In this document: piece after piece, positions 36,483 through 47,920 of the stretch
Position numbering within the stretch: the first letter of the stretch is position 1
Layout: the number at the start of each line of letters is the position of its first letter
NCBI RefSeq assembly: GCF_963576615.1
Contig: NC_088710.1
Coordinates: 17,479,877-17,543,876, forward strand
Direction: 5' to 3'
Length of the DNA stretch: 64,000 nucleotides
DNA from: Watersipora subatra
Lineage: Eukaryota > Bryozoa > Gymnolaemata > Cheilostomatida > Watersiporidae
Notes under the pieces: model-generated
Told to the model about the DNA's origin: nothing
The model's input: the letters and a program-made list of their open reading frames with translations, nothing else
Database searches by the model: none
Translations under genes and position numbers: made by a program

Positions 36483-38101
36483 TAGTTGATCCTCGCAGAG
36501 TTATTCAACAAAGCCTAAATACATGCATTATCTTGTTTATGACCACTGTTAAATGAGAGACAATAAAGAGCAATTTGAAGTGTATTGACACTGCTAAGTT
36601 GTATGGGAAGATTGAACTAGAGACATTGTCCATTGTGTTGGGACATGACAATAGACAATCAATGCATTTCATTGTGAATTATAATGACCATTTCATTATA
36701 GTATTATGCATAGCTAGTTATTTATGAAATAATTACAGATTACTTTTACTTGCTTAATGTATAATTCTAGGATAATACTTTTGCTAAAACAGCTCTCTAT
36801 ACAAAAATATACCTGGGATGTCTTTTACCAACTCATTGTAAACTCAGTACTGGAATAAAGCACATTACAGTGAGAACACAACAGTTGGGTTAATCAAATG
36901 CTAATTGAATGGTAAGTAATGGTAAGAGATCCAAATGGGACTATTTGGCGCAGACGTTCTGGCGGATGATTTTCTGGTGCAACGATTACTGAAGTAGGGC
37001 GGTTTAGCGTAGACATTCGAGTTAACGTTATGAGTACAAAATTTATCTATCTTTTTGTGTGAGTTATTACGACTCAAAAAGATTTAAACAAAGCGAAAAA
37101 GAAGAATTGTACATAATGGCTACAATCACGTATTTGACAAATGTAGTTCATGAAATACTTTAATCAAATTTAGTAATGTAAACTTCATGTATTTAACAAA
37201 ATAGTGATTAAAACTTTTAAAAAGTGATTAATGACATAAACCATCATGGCAATGGATCTTCAAGTGCATCAATCAAAGCTGCTCATGTTTAATCTGGAGC
37301 AAATATGCCAAAAAACAATAATCGCCCAGTAAAATACTATAGTGAACGAGTAAAATACGCCAAACTGAAATGAATTTTCACTGTATTTTTTGTTATGCAT
37401 ATTCTTATGTGTGAACTTTCATGAATAAAAGTTTTTTGCTTTTTCTTGTTATTATTAACATCATGTTATTTATTTGCTTTATATAAGCGTAAATAATTTA
37501 TTCGGTGTAAAAATAGCATTGCTAAAAGGTTGGTGACAAAAAGCCCCGTGCCAGAATGTCCCAGACTGTTGGTAAGCAGTTGTGGTTAGAGACGATGCAA
37601 ACAAAAGGTTTGCAAATCTATTACTCACTTTGGCTCTCCTATGAGTCAAGCTGGGTGTTTAAATCAACATTGTTTGCGCTTTTATGTTGACATATGCAAT
37701 GGTTGCCAAGACTCTCTAGGTGTGACAATTGGTAACATATATAAGGGAAGCCGGCCAACTAACAGCTTGCTAGACACTCGGCAGCCCTGGCTGGCTACAG
37801 CCATACCCAGCCGCCAAGAAAATGGTTCAGTCTCCCCAAACCAAGAGACAGCTCAGCCTCATCAGGCCAAAAGGAAGACAGCGCGACACAGCCAGACCAC
37901 GAGGAGCGACCAAAATGGCCAAGAGAGCATTTGGCTAGGCACTAGTCAATGATAGAGAGTCTGGCCATCTTCCGGAAGAAGAGGGCAAAGCTACCATCAT
38001 ATAAAGGCGATGTCAGGACCCAACAAGTCAGAGCACAAAAAAATCTCAATATGTCCAGTTGTGTGTATACATATCCCCCACTGTACATTATATTAATATA
38101 A
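36483..38101. other. Intergenic, no gene called
   Basis: This is AT-rich DNA with a local GC-richer patch at about 37740-37950 that gives a 103-codon Gln/Ser-rich frame without recognisable motifs. No exon signals support it. Confidence 0.45.
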
Positions 38102-38130
38102 TTAGTTGGATGCCCAGCGTTGCCCACGGA
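38102..38130 (-). mobile_element. Helitron-like 3' terminus
   Basis: On the minus strand CCGTGGGCAACGCTGGGC is followed by ATCCAACTAA and a T. That is the hairpin then CTRR|T arrangement of Helitron 3' ends. The 5' end is not located. Confidence 0.5.
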
Positions 38131-38511
38131 ATAAAAGTGTGTGTAAAGAATTTTTATTTTTATTCAACATATAACAACAGCTACTATTCAGTTACCGTTT
38201 AAATAGATTAAGAAAAAAATATAACAACTGTAAAAGTTTTCAAACGTTGTCAAACAACTGCAACTTGCAAACTTCCTATCGTGAGGAAAATTTTTTGTGC
38301 GGGTCAAATGAATTAAGAAACAAAAGAAAACAACTATAAAAGTGTTTATATGTAAATGTAAAATAATTAGCAAGTAATAGCCAAATTAAATCTGTTTTGC
38401 TACGATTGCAATGAAACATGATTAATTTTTGTAATGATACAATTAATATAAACTAAGAAAACAAAATAAATCCTGAATATGTTGAATTAATAATAACAAT
38501 TCGTGTATAGA

Positions 38512-38636
38512 AGTGTGTGTGTCCGTGCGTGCGTTTCTGTGTGTGTGTCCGTGCGTGCGTTTCTGTGTGTGTGTCCGTACGTACGTGTCTGTGTGTGAGT
38601 GCGCGGGTGTGGGTGTGTGCGTGCGCGGGTGTGTGT
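38512..38636. repeat. GT-rich repeat with a 24-bp unit
   Basis: GTGTGTGTCCGTGCGTGCGT-type units repeat about three times, then decay to GT/GC-rich sequence. CG and TG steps alternate strictly in places, favouring left-handed DNA. Confidence 0.85.
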
Positions 38637-39855
38637 ATAAAGAAGGTTGCTGTTCTAGCAGATGCTATCCATTAAAACTTTGAATACGATGATACTGGTT
38701 CCTCTCGACACTGGTACAAATGTAAAAATGAAATATCGAACATTTTTGTCTGACCAAACAGAGAGAGAATGTAGAGGCTATTTCTACTCAAGAGAATACA
38801 ATTGTCTGCCTTAAAAGTATTAGCCTTTACCGCGATTTAGCAATTAAATCTTACAAAAAACCGGAAATAGAAGTTGACAAAATGCGAAAAAGCGTCGTGT
38901 TCTATAGAGTTAATATAGTTCATAGAATTTCAACTAATTTAGTGTATTTAGTGCATGCAATAGAAAAACGAGTGGATATAGTATACAGTAAGAGCTATGG
39001 AGTGCAAGAGCCTTCGTAGATTTGTGGTTAGACAATTGAATTACTAATGTTCGGTTGCGTTCTTAGTGAGTTCAAATGATGCAAAATGCGAGCTTTTAAT
39101 TCTAAAATTTTAATAGCTATAGCTGTACATACCGAAGGACACACAGAAAACAAACTTTGAGATTTAAATATACAGATGCACAATATATATTTATTCATAT
39201 TTGAACAAGTGGCTAGTTTTAAGTGAAGCAATAAACGGTATTCGGTGATCTTTTACACATGTATATTTAGATAACTTGAAAAATAGTTTGTACTTAGTTT
39301 TTAGCTTGGTGCATATTACGTTTCAAACTAATTATAGATTTAGCTTTATACTTCGTGTAAGCATTCTGTGTTAGCTTTTCTTAAATTTTGAAAGATTCTA
39401 TCAAAAAGTATCGATACATTTCCATCATTTGAGATTTTGTTTGTGGTTTTGGGTGTTCTGACTGCCAATTTCAAGATTGAAATCGACAAAACTTGATCAT
39501 TAAAATTAAAATGCTCTAAAGAAAAAGGCAGTCGGTAGTGAAGTTAGAATGATCTTAAAAATACAAGTTCTACGTCAGAAATAAAAATTATTAAACTGTA
39601 TAACTTCCCGACAATACATACAAAGTTTTAGAAGCTAAACTAACATACTGCTTTTGTCAAAATATTTTTGTTATTTTGTAATGAATATAGAAGCAGTCTT
39701 TAAAAATAGCCACAATTGTTCAGTAAGGTTTGCACTACTTTTCCAGTTGTGGAAATATTGTTGTCTAAAACTATTATTAAATTCATCAAAACTAATATTT
39801 AAACTGATGTTAAATCCTCTTAAACTAAATATTGCAAAGATAAACAAGCCATTCA
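38637..39855. other. Intergenic, old repeat fragments
   Basis: At 39415-39550 there is a diverged match to the interior of the MITE at 43488-44594 (around 43720-43830). Bases 38655-38760 are an inverted diverged match to 45165-45300. No gene is seen. Confidence 0.5.
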
Positions 39856-40047
39856 TGTTGAATATATACTAGTTGTTGACATTGACCAGTCATTATCTTG
39901 TATTTGTATATAGCTGTTGTCAGACTCTTTGTTCATATTGGCTTACTCATCTGTTATGTGATTCTTATGTAATAATCCTTTTATTCTCTTGTCACACTTA
40001 TGTAGTAAGTCAGTTGCTGTCTAGCTTTCAAATATACTAGAATAACA
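39856..40047 (+). repeat. Copia 5' LTR
   Basis: This 192-bp LTR runs TGTTGAATAT to AGAATAACA, followed directly by the tRNA-iMet-type primer site. Confidence 0.95.
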
Positions 40048-40155
40048 GGTTATGGGCCCAGACAGGCAACCAAAAAAGCTGTACACGAGTTGATATCAGG
40101 AACAGTAAAACAAGGACTACTGAACCAGAACTTAGATTGTATCTTTCATTCTACA

Positions 40156-40875
40156 ATGGATAGTGATAAATGGACAATAGATAAGTTGGACAGTCGGAAC
40201 TATCAGACATGGAAGTTTCAGATGAAACACATTTTGCTAATAAAGGATCTGTACGATATCGTGGATGGCACTGAGAAAGCACCAGAAGGTTCGGCTGATC
40301 AAGCGCTGAAAACTGCTTTTACATCCAGGTATCGTAAGGCTTTCTCAGTAATTGCTCTGTCTGTTAGTACTGAGCTTCTCTACTTAATAACAGATACAGA
40401 AGCACCTGATGTAGCATGGAAGCGGCTTCAAAACCACTTTGAACGCAATACACTAGCAAACAAGTTATTTCTTAAGAAACAATATTTCAGAACAGTAATG
40501 AAGGAGGGTACACCTGTAGAACAGCATTTGAAACACATGAAAGGACTTACAGATAAACTCGCCGCTATCGATGCACCAATTTCTGAAGAAGATCAAGTAG
40601 TCACGCTCTTAGGCAGCCTTCCAAACAGCTATGCTCATCTTGCAACAGCATTAGAAGCAAGAGTAGACAACTTGAGTCTTGAGTTTGCCCAGCAGTCATT
40701 GATAAATGAAGAGTTGAAACGTAGTGAGCGAAACTCCGATGAATCTAGTTCTGCCGGTGCATCTGATTCTGCATTGGTGTCAAGAAAGCAGCCTAGAGCC
40801 AGAAAACCTATTATTTGCTACAACTGTAATAAGCCTGGGCACAAGTCACCAGAATGCTCAGAGGACAGGCGCTGA
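40156..40875 (+). CDS. gag: Copia Gag
   Basis: This is a Copia-type Gag (UBN2 / DUF4219-like) of about 239 residues. It opens with WTIDKLDSRNYQTWKFQM, contains the LL-x-LP-x-SY motif (LLGSLPNSYAHL), and ends with a CCHC knuckle (CYNCNKPGHKSPEC). The start at MDSDKW is preferred; an in-frame ATG at 40090 would add 22 residues. The frame stops soon after the knuckle, where protease should follow. Confidence 0.85.
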   Translation: MDSDKWTIDKLDSRNYQTWKFQMKHILLIKDLYDIVDGTEKAPEGSADQALKTAFTSRYRKAFSVIALSVSTELLYLITDTEAPDVAWKRLQNHFERNTLANKLFLKKQYFRTVMKEGTPVEQHLKHMKGLTDKLAAIDAPISEEDQVVTLLGSLPNSYAHLATALEARVDNLSLEFAQQSLINEELKRSERNSDESSSAGASDSALVSRKQPRARKPIICYNCNKPGHKSPECSEDRR

Positions 40876-40894
40876 CCGAACGCGCAGTTAGTAA

Positions 40895-41959
40895 GTGAAT
40901 GACTCTAATCTGGAAAAACTGAGCAAAGGAAATATAGTCTGTGCAGCAAGCTTATCTGCAATGAACATTTCCTTTTGTGAAAGCTGTGCTGAAGAGAAAA
41001 TGACTCGTGAACCCTTCAAACCTGTGGGAGATATCAAGGCTACCCGTAAGCTAGAACTAGTACATTCCGACGTTTGTACAATGGAAACAGAATCAATTGG
41101 AGGTAGCAAATATTTTGTTACTTTTATAGACGATTTTTCTAGATGCTGTGCTGTGTATTTTCTTAGAAACAAATCTGAGGTACCTGAGAAGTTCAAAGAG
41201 TTTGAAGCATATACAACCAACCAATCTGGAGAAACCATTCAAACACTGAGATCAGATAGAGGTGGTGAATACTTGTCTCAAGAATTTACTGACTATTTGA
41301 AATCTAAAGGTATTCATCATGAACTCGCATCAGCCTACTCATCAGCACAAAATGGTGTTGCTGAGCAAATGAATAGAACTCTGTTTGAAGCAGCACGTTC
41401 AATGTTGTGCCATGCTAAATTGTCAAAGCAATACTGGGCTGAGGCCATTTCTACTGCTGCCTACGTTAGAAATCGGCTTCCCACTTCTTCACACAAGAAT
41501 GATCTCACACCGTATGAGAAGTGGTATGAACGCAAACCCAACATAGACAATCTAAGGGTGTTTGGATGTATTGCTTATGCTCATGTTTCAGATCAACTAC
41601 GACAGAAAATTGACAAGAAGTGCCAGAAGCTAAGGTTTATAGGATACAGCAAACAGTCAAAGGCATACCGCCTGCTTGATGAATCGACTGGTAAAGTCAC
41701 TACTAGGCGAGACGTGGTATTTGATGAAACAAACTTTACAAACACTGTTAAACCATCATGTGACCGATATACAAAGCAGAAATCTATTGTTGTTGAACAT
41801 TCAGTAAATGAACAGACAACTCCTAACTTCTCTGGGCAATGCATTGGTGAAAGGCAACAGCGACGCTTATCTGCTCGCAAATGTAGACCTCCGATTCACT
41901 ATGGAATTGATGAGTATGTAAACCAGGCTCAACATGTCAAAACTATGTGGGAGTGTTGA
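40895..41959 (+). pseudogene. pol: Copia integrase, isolated fragment
   Basis: The integrase core is present with HSDVCTM (D), LRSDRGGEY (D) and NGVAEQMNRTL (E). The C-terminal region follows to KCRPPIHYGIDEYVNQAQ, where Copia pol would lead into RT. Instead it reaches the polypurine tract and the 3' LTR. The N-terminus (NDSNLEKLSKGN) starts within the zinc-binding domain, after the lost protease, and lies in a different frame from gag. It is not expected to be translated efficiently. Confidence 0.85.
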
Positions 41960-42145
41960 ATATATACTAGTTGTTGACATTGACCAGTCATGATCTTGTA
42001 TTTGTATATAGCTGTTGTCAGACTCTTTGTTCATATTGGCTTACTCATCTGTTATGTGATTCTTATGTAATAATCCTTTTATTCTCTTGTCACACTTATG
42101 TAGTAAGTCAGTTGCTGTCTAGCTTTCAAATATACAAGAATAACA
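41954..42145 (+). repeat. Copia 3' LTR
   Basis: This 192-bp LTR differs from the 5' copy at two seen positions. Confidence 0.95.
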
Positions 42146-42150
42146 ATTCA

Positions 42151-42892
42151 GAAGCACCTGAACAATTTTAAGGTTCTGAGAGCCGTGATTAGCACAGCAT
42201 CAATTTCTGGCAACTAACAAGCTGTAATACGATTCCTTTATTGCATCTAATTTGTATCGACAGATATAAACCTTTATGAATTGTCATCGCATTGTACTTA
42301 AAATGAGTTTCATTTCAAGTCTGCCATGATAATCTGCATGCTTTGTTATTGAGTAGAAACTCTTGCGCCATAAATGTGCTTGAAATATGACATATGAAAA
42401 TCTCTCCTTTTTCCAAATGAGGCCTCTGTTTAGGGGGAGTACTTTGCTACGTACTTACTACTTTACTTTTGTTTGCTTGTTACGTACGGTGCTTAAGGCT
42501 TGTTCACACTATGTAAGAGTTCTCTCAGTGACTATTCATCGACTATGTGCACCATAAACCGAAGGCATCCTTGAAACAATGTCGATGTGTCAGCAAAGAT
42601 TGCAGCTGTCAAACTTTCTCAATAAGAAGTTTAACGAGCAACCGTGACGACCTGTTCAATGTGCACCACTCTGGCAATAGTGAATAAATGTTGCGGATTG
42701 CTTGGTCTATATTTTCTTTCATGAAAATTGCTGCAGGACTAGTATTTCGTCATTTCAGCAACCATATTGTGTAATGAGAACAGGGTCACAGACTATTCGC
42801 TGATGTAAACACGGATGGGTTTTTGATAATGTGAACATTGTTATTACAGACGACCACCGACGTATTGTGGGATCAACACCCACATACTGTGA
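42151..42892. other. Intergenic, no gene
   Basis: This is AT-rich sequence between the Copia element and the next MITE. I see no coding or RNA feature. Confidence 0.5.
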
Positions 42893-43383
42893 TTTAAGCC
42901 TGGTTTCCATATGACAGCGCAAGGCGCGCAACAAGGCGCACGACGTCGTGCGTAGGCCAGTTGTGATATGGAAACGTCAACACACGACGATTGTGCGACG
43001 CGCGTACGCTGATCGCAAGGATCCAACAGAATGGATCATTGCGATGGGTGCGCGCGAGGATGTATCCCACAATACACCGCTAGACCTTTTCAACCTATCC
43101 CACAATTCAAACGGAGGACTGTTTTCCGAAGAACTTGGTCTCCCGTACGAAAGAGTAAGCCTGGTTTTCATATGACAGCACAATTTCGCAACGGAGGGCT
43201 GCTTTTCCGAAGAAATCTGTCTCTCCTACGAAAAAGTAAGGAAATTATCCACCCTGTCCAATGCAAGCATGGCGCCTACACGCGATATGGAAACATTGCA
43301 TCGCGGCCCAAGAAATGCATTGCACACGATCACTGGGCCTCGCACAATCATTGCGCTGTCATATGGAAACCAGACTTTAGTGT
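42893..43383. mobile_element. Nonautonomous DNA transposon, CTGGTTTCCATATGACAGC ends
   Basis: The stretch opens with AAGCCTGGTTTCCATATGAC and closes with the complement of the same sequence (GTCATATGGAAACCAGACTT). The terminal inverted repeat is about 25 bp. A third, inner copy of the end (AGCCTGGTTTTCATATGACA) at about 43157 suggests nested insertion or duplication. The interior is CG-rich (CGCGCAACAAGGCGCACGAC) unlike its surroundings. It has no transposase. The superfamily is not determined. Confidence 0.6.
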
Positions 43384-43487
43384 CAACTAGAGCTTAGTTA
43401 AAAAGAAACAAAAGTGCATCCTGTAGATCTGAAAGCGAAACACTGTTTCAGAATACTGAAACAAATCTGCAATAATGATTGTAAATA

Positions 43488-44710
<1,223 letters not shown>

Positions 44711-44734
44711 ACGTATACAATCTCAGTGTTTGTT

Positions 44735-44890
44735 AATCTTTTGTTAGTCTTTTCATTTTGATCTCTGTGTCCAGGTATAGCAATGAAAATCTAGCAGGGA
44801 AAAATCTGTACAGCACTGGATATGAACTTGTGACACTTGTAATCGCGAGTTTGCAAACACACACACCTAACCAGAACACTAAGCCATTCT
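44735..44890 (+). mobile_element. Helitron/SINE-like chimeric repeat copy
   Basis: The copy holds a TCTGTGTCCAGGTATAGC block followed by an antisense tRNA-like part (GGATATGAACTTGTGAC). The same order occurs at 57789 and 60804 and partly at 61090-61240. Confidence 0.45.
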
Positions 44891-45164
44891 TATCAGTTTC
44901 ACCCTTTCTGCTTATGGTGTCATGATTGCATGTTAAAAGCTAATTGGAAGTGCACTGGTATGAACACAACGTTTATATTTATTTTTAAAAATTTTTTACT
45001 AGCCATTTCAAAATTTGTAGCCTATTTTTTAATTTGTCATTTTAAAATGTGACGTTTCAAGTTCAAATGTTCCGTTAATAGTGAAAACTTTTGGTTTTTC
45101 ATTATGGCTATGGCTATAAAAATGAAGTTTAAACTTTTACACGTAGACTGCATTATTATCTCAA

Positions 45165-45645
45165 ATAGGAATGCATCTCCATTCTATCTCCATCGGTCAG
45201 ACAAAGTATCGGACAAAAACAGTTTGCTATTTCATTTTTGAGATACCCAGTGTCGAGAGGTACCAGTATCATCATATTCAGAGTTTTGATGGATAGCTTC
45301 TGTTGCAACAGTAACCTGTTTTCTACACACACTTCTATGTAAATTACATTAATTCAACATATTTATGATTTTCATTTTGATTTCTCAGTTGGTAATAATT
45401 GTATCAGTATCAAATAATTTTTCATTGTAATAATGGTAGCAAAACAGTCTATCTAGTCATTACTTTCTATTTATTTCACATTTAAATGCCTTCACAGTCA
45501 GTTTTTTTTTTAATTTAATTCATGATACAATATCATGATATGAAGTTTAAAATTTAACAAGATAAATGTTGTATACGCTAAATAAAAATCAATTTTCTGT
45601 CCAAAGGTTTTTTTATTGCCAAGGCAATGGCGGGTATTCTGCTAG
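45165..45645 (+). mobile_element. Helitron-like nonautonomous element, 3' end at 45645
   Basis: It ends TTGCCAAGGCAATGGCGGGT then ATTCTGCTAG followed by T, the Helitron hairpin plus CTAG|T. Upstream there is a block shared in inverse with about 38655-38760 (TGTCGAGAGGTACCAGTATC). The 5' boundary is approximate. Confidence 0.45.
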
Positions 45646-47062
45646 TGGCCTTATATTCATCAAAGATATGGTAACAAACTACAGTCCAAAAGAGTCGTCC
45701 AAAATAATGTGGTGCAAAGTGCATATGAATCGATTTGAGGGTTGGGTCAAAAAGACCCATCTCCCAAATCTCTCACCTTTTTACTCATACTCTATTCCCA
45801 GCCTCCTCTGAACTTTTGTTATTGCATTTGCACAGTAAATAACTTCCTACCAATGTCTTGCCATTTACTTATCTTGTATCTTGATAAGTTACTCTAAAAG
45901 TCAAGAACATTTTAGCGACGCCAGCACGAATACTTTACGGCTACAGGTAACAATAGTAAACAAAGACAGAGTATGATCACAAAGCAGCCACAATGATTAC
46001 TGCATGAGCCAAAGCAGTACGTATTGATTGGTTAGTTATTAAAGATGTAGTTGCGTCAAATTTAAGTTGATCTTAAAAGAAAGCATTTTTTTTCTCTATC
46101 AGTTGATATGTTGTTTGTTGTGTTACGCGATCGCATTGCCAAGATATTTGAAGATTAAAACCTAAAAAATCTGATTGCCGTAAAAACGCTCAGGCCACCA
46201 AAACGTGCCCAGACTTGCCCAAAATGATGTCACGCGTTAGGCAACCTGTCTCTATCTCTCGTATTCACATCGGGTATTTGCGATAAAAGTCTAGTCTTAC
46301 GCGGCTCTATTGGCATATATCTTATTTTGTATTTGCTCATGTTGGCTAGAATAAAATTTTAAATCCTGCTACAGATGCATTATTATGAATGTTTCAAAGG
46401 CCTCAAATAACGAAAATTGAAAATTTGTTCTACTCACTTTCTCCAAATGTTGTGTAAACATTTGGGTACCGACTACCAATTTTACCGGTCTACGGTAAAT
46501 CTGTCAAGTCACTTATGTAGAACGCGGTCTTTGTATCAGCACAGTTCAGCAGCTACCCATACTAACGATATATAGCCTCCCATAAGCCCCGCCCACATTA
46601 TGTCGCCTATCCTTGGGGCGGAGCTGTATATCATTGCCTACACCGTCTACGTACTAGTTTCTTACTAGTAGTATTCTTACCGAATACTACCTAAGTGAAA
46701 TAAGCAAGCCACGTTTTTGAAAAGAATATAGACAGGGATAGAGTTTTAAGGATGAGAAGTCTGCTGCAAACTGGATTTGAACTCACATTCTCCAGTTTTG
46801 CGGACATCCATATACCATATCAAATTCACTACAATATTCTGCAAATCATGTTTTGCATTATCTTCAACAATATTATTTTATTATATAAATTTTACAAGCA
46901 AAATTATTTTCATCTCGGCATAAAGCTTTTATTAAAAATATTCATCAAGTCGTGGCCACTCACATAGTATTAGCTGATACAATAAGACAAATTCATCTAT
47001 GCAACAAACTCAAACAAAACATCATGGCTTATGCAGCACGCATTCAAGTCTCTCTTTCCCCT
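45646..47062. other. Intergenic with repeat fragments
   Basis: It holds a diverged fragment of the 43488 MITE family (about 46095-46200), a CCCCGCCC/GGGGCGG inverted pair near 46587-46622, and a B-box-like ATTTGAACTC near 46787. No gene is seen. Confidence 0.45.
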
Positions 47063-47693
47063 TTATGGCAGTTTCCACACTGACAAAGCTTCTTCGGCTG
47101 GTGGGACGACATAAACATTCTGTAATCAGTAAAACAAATGCAAAAAATATGTCATTCATAGATATGTCATTCTAAAGCGTATCTATTGACAGCTTCCAAA
47201 TTGAGAGTAGGATTGCAAGTTGAATTGGAGATTGCGAGTGTAATTTTAAAAAACGAATAAACATTTAATAAAGGCACAAGTACGCCAAGCCAACGATTCG
47301 AAGCTTTGGTTCTGGAGATTAAAGATTTGCAATGATCAATCGATTTTACCCACTTCCTACGAGTGAAAATAATTTGTAATCATGATTCTAATTTACCAAA
47401 GAAATATCGAAAAAAATATTATAGCTAGGTAAAACGGCAGATAAGCTATGAAACGATGATTGGAGATAGCAAAGAATTATCATTTTATTAATTAGTATAT
47501 GAATTTATGACTATAAAAATATTACATTTACTTAGGTATAGAAGACTCTAAGTTAATTTACCTCCATTCTGTCTTCCTCTGCAGCAAAACGCTGCTGACG
47601 CCTGTCAGCTTTGACCATAGGCTGTCTACTCCAATCTTTTACTAAAAGTTGCTCAGATAACTTTGAGTAGCGGTCGCTCGAACTTGAAGCCAT
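47063..47693 (-). CDS. Small two-exon gene of unknown function
   Basis: Exon 1 (47693-47562) has 44 codons: a Ser-rich start, SKLSEQLLVKDW and a basic segment ADRRQQRFAAEED. It ends GAG|GTAAAT. Exon 2 (47119-47063) follows the acceptor CTGATTACAG in phase 0 and adds 18 residues before TAA, giving a 62-residue protein. Another frame of exon 2 reads a cysteine cluster (LCQCGNCHKG), so the true downstream frame is open to question. A TATA box, CCAAT box and CRE lie in correct order upstream, which supports a real transcript. I do not recognise the protein. Confidence 0.45.
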
Positions 47694-47819
47694 TTTAAAA
47701 CTATGTATAACTTAGTAATTGTTGAAACGCGTTGAATCAGTAACTATGAGAATGAATTCCCTAATTATGAGAATCTTCGAGATCACAGGCAACGCGTTTT
47801 ACGAGTAATAACATTTATT

Positions 47820-47920
47820 ACGGCCTATATAAAAATTTCGCGCGCATGATTGGCTAACGAAGCGACATCATATTTATTGCTCGTGGTTTCGTTTCAGATA
47901 CCTTGCTTGTGACGTCACGA
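47820..47920 (-). promoter_or_regulatory. CRE / CCAAT / TATA promoter of the 47.7-kb gene
   Basis: Reading the minus strand there is GTGACGTCAC (about 47910), AGCCAATCAT (about 47848) and TTTTTATATAGGCC (about 47828). They are properly spaced and about 130 bases before the ATG at 47693. GC content also rises locally (CGCGCGAAA). Confidence 0.55.

Larger units (their letters stand above)
39856..42145 (+). mobile_element. Nonautonomous Copia element (deleted)
   Basis: Two 192-bp LTRs (39856-40047, 41954-42145) are flanked by a perfect ATTCA target duplication (39851-39855, 42146-42150). The primer site right after the left LTR is GGTTATGGGCCCAG, complementary to the anticodon arm of initiator tRNA-Met, the half-tRNA priming of Copia elements. 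A purine tract ATGTGGGAG abuts the right LTR. Gag and integrase remain; protease and all of RT/RNase H are missing. Near-identical LTRs (two differences seen) mean this deleted form was itself copied recently, so enzymes came from elsewhere. Confidence 0.95.

Noticed and set aside
37641-37952. 103-codon Gln/Ser/Arg-rich protein
   Set aside because: There is no recognisable motif, splice signal or homologue by eye, and composition alone does not support a gene.
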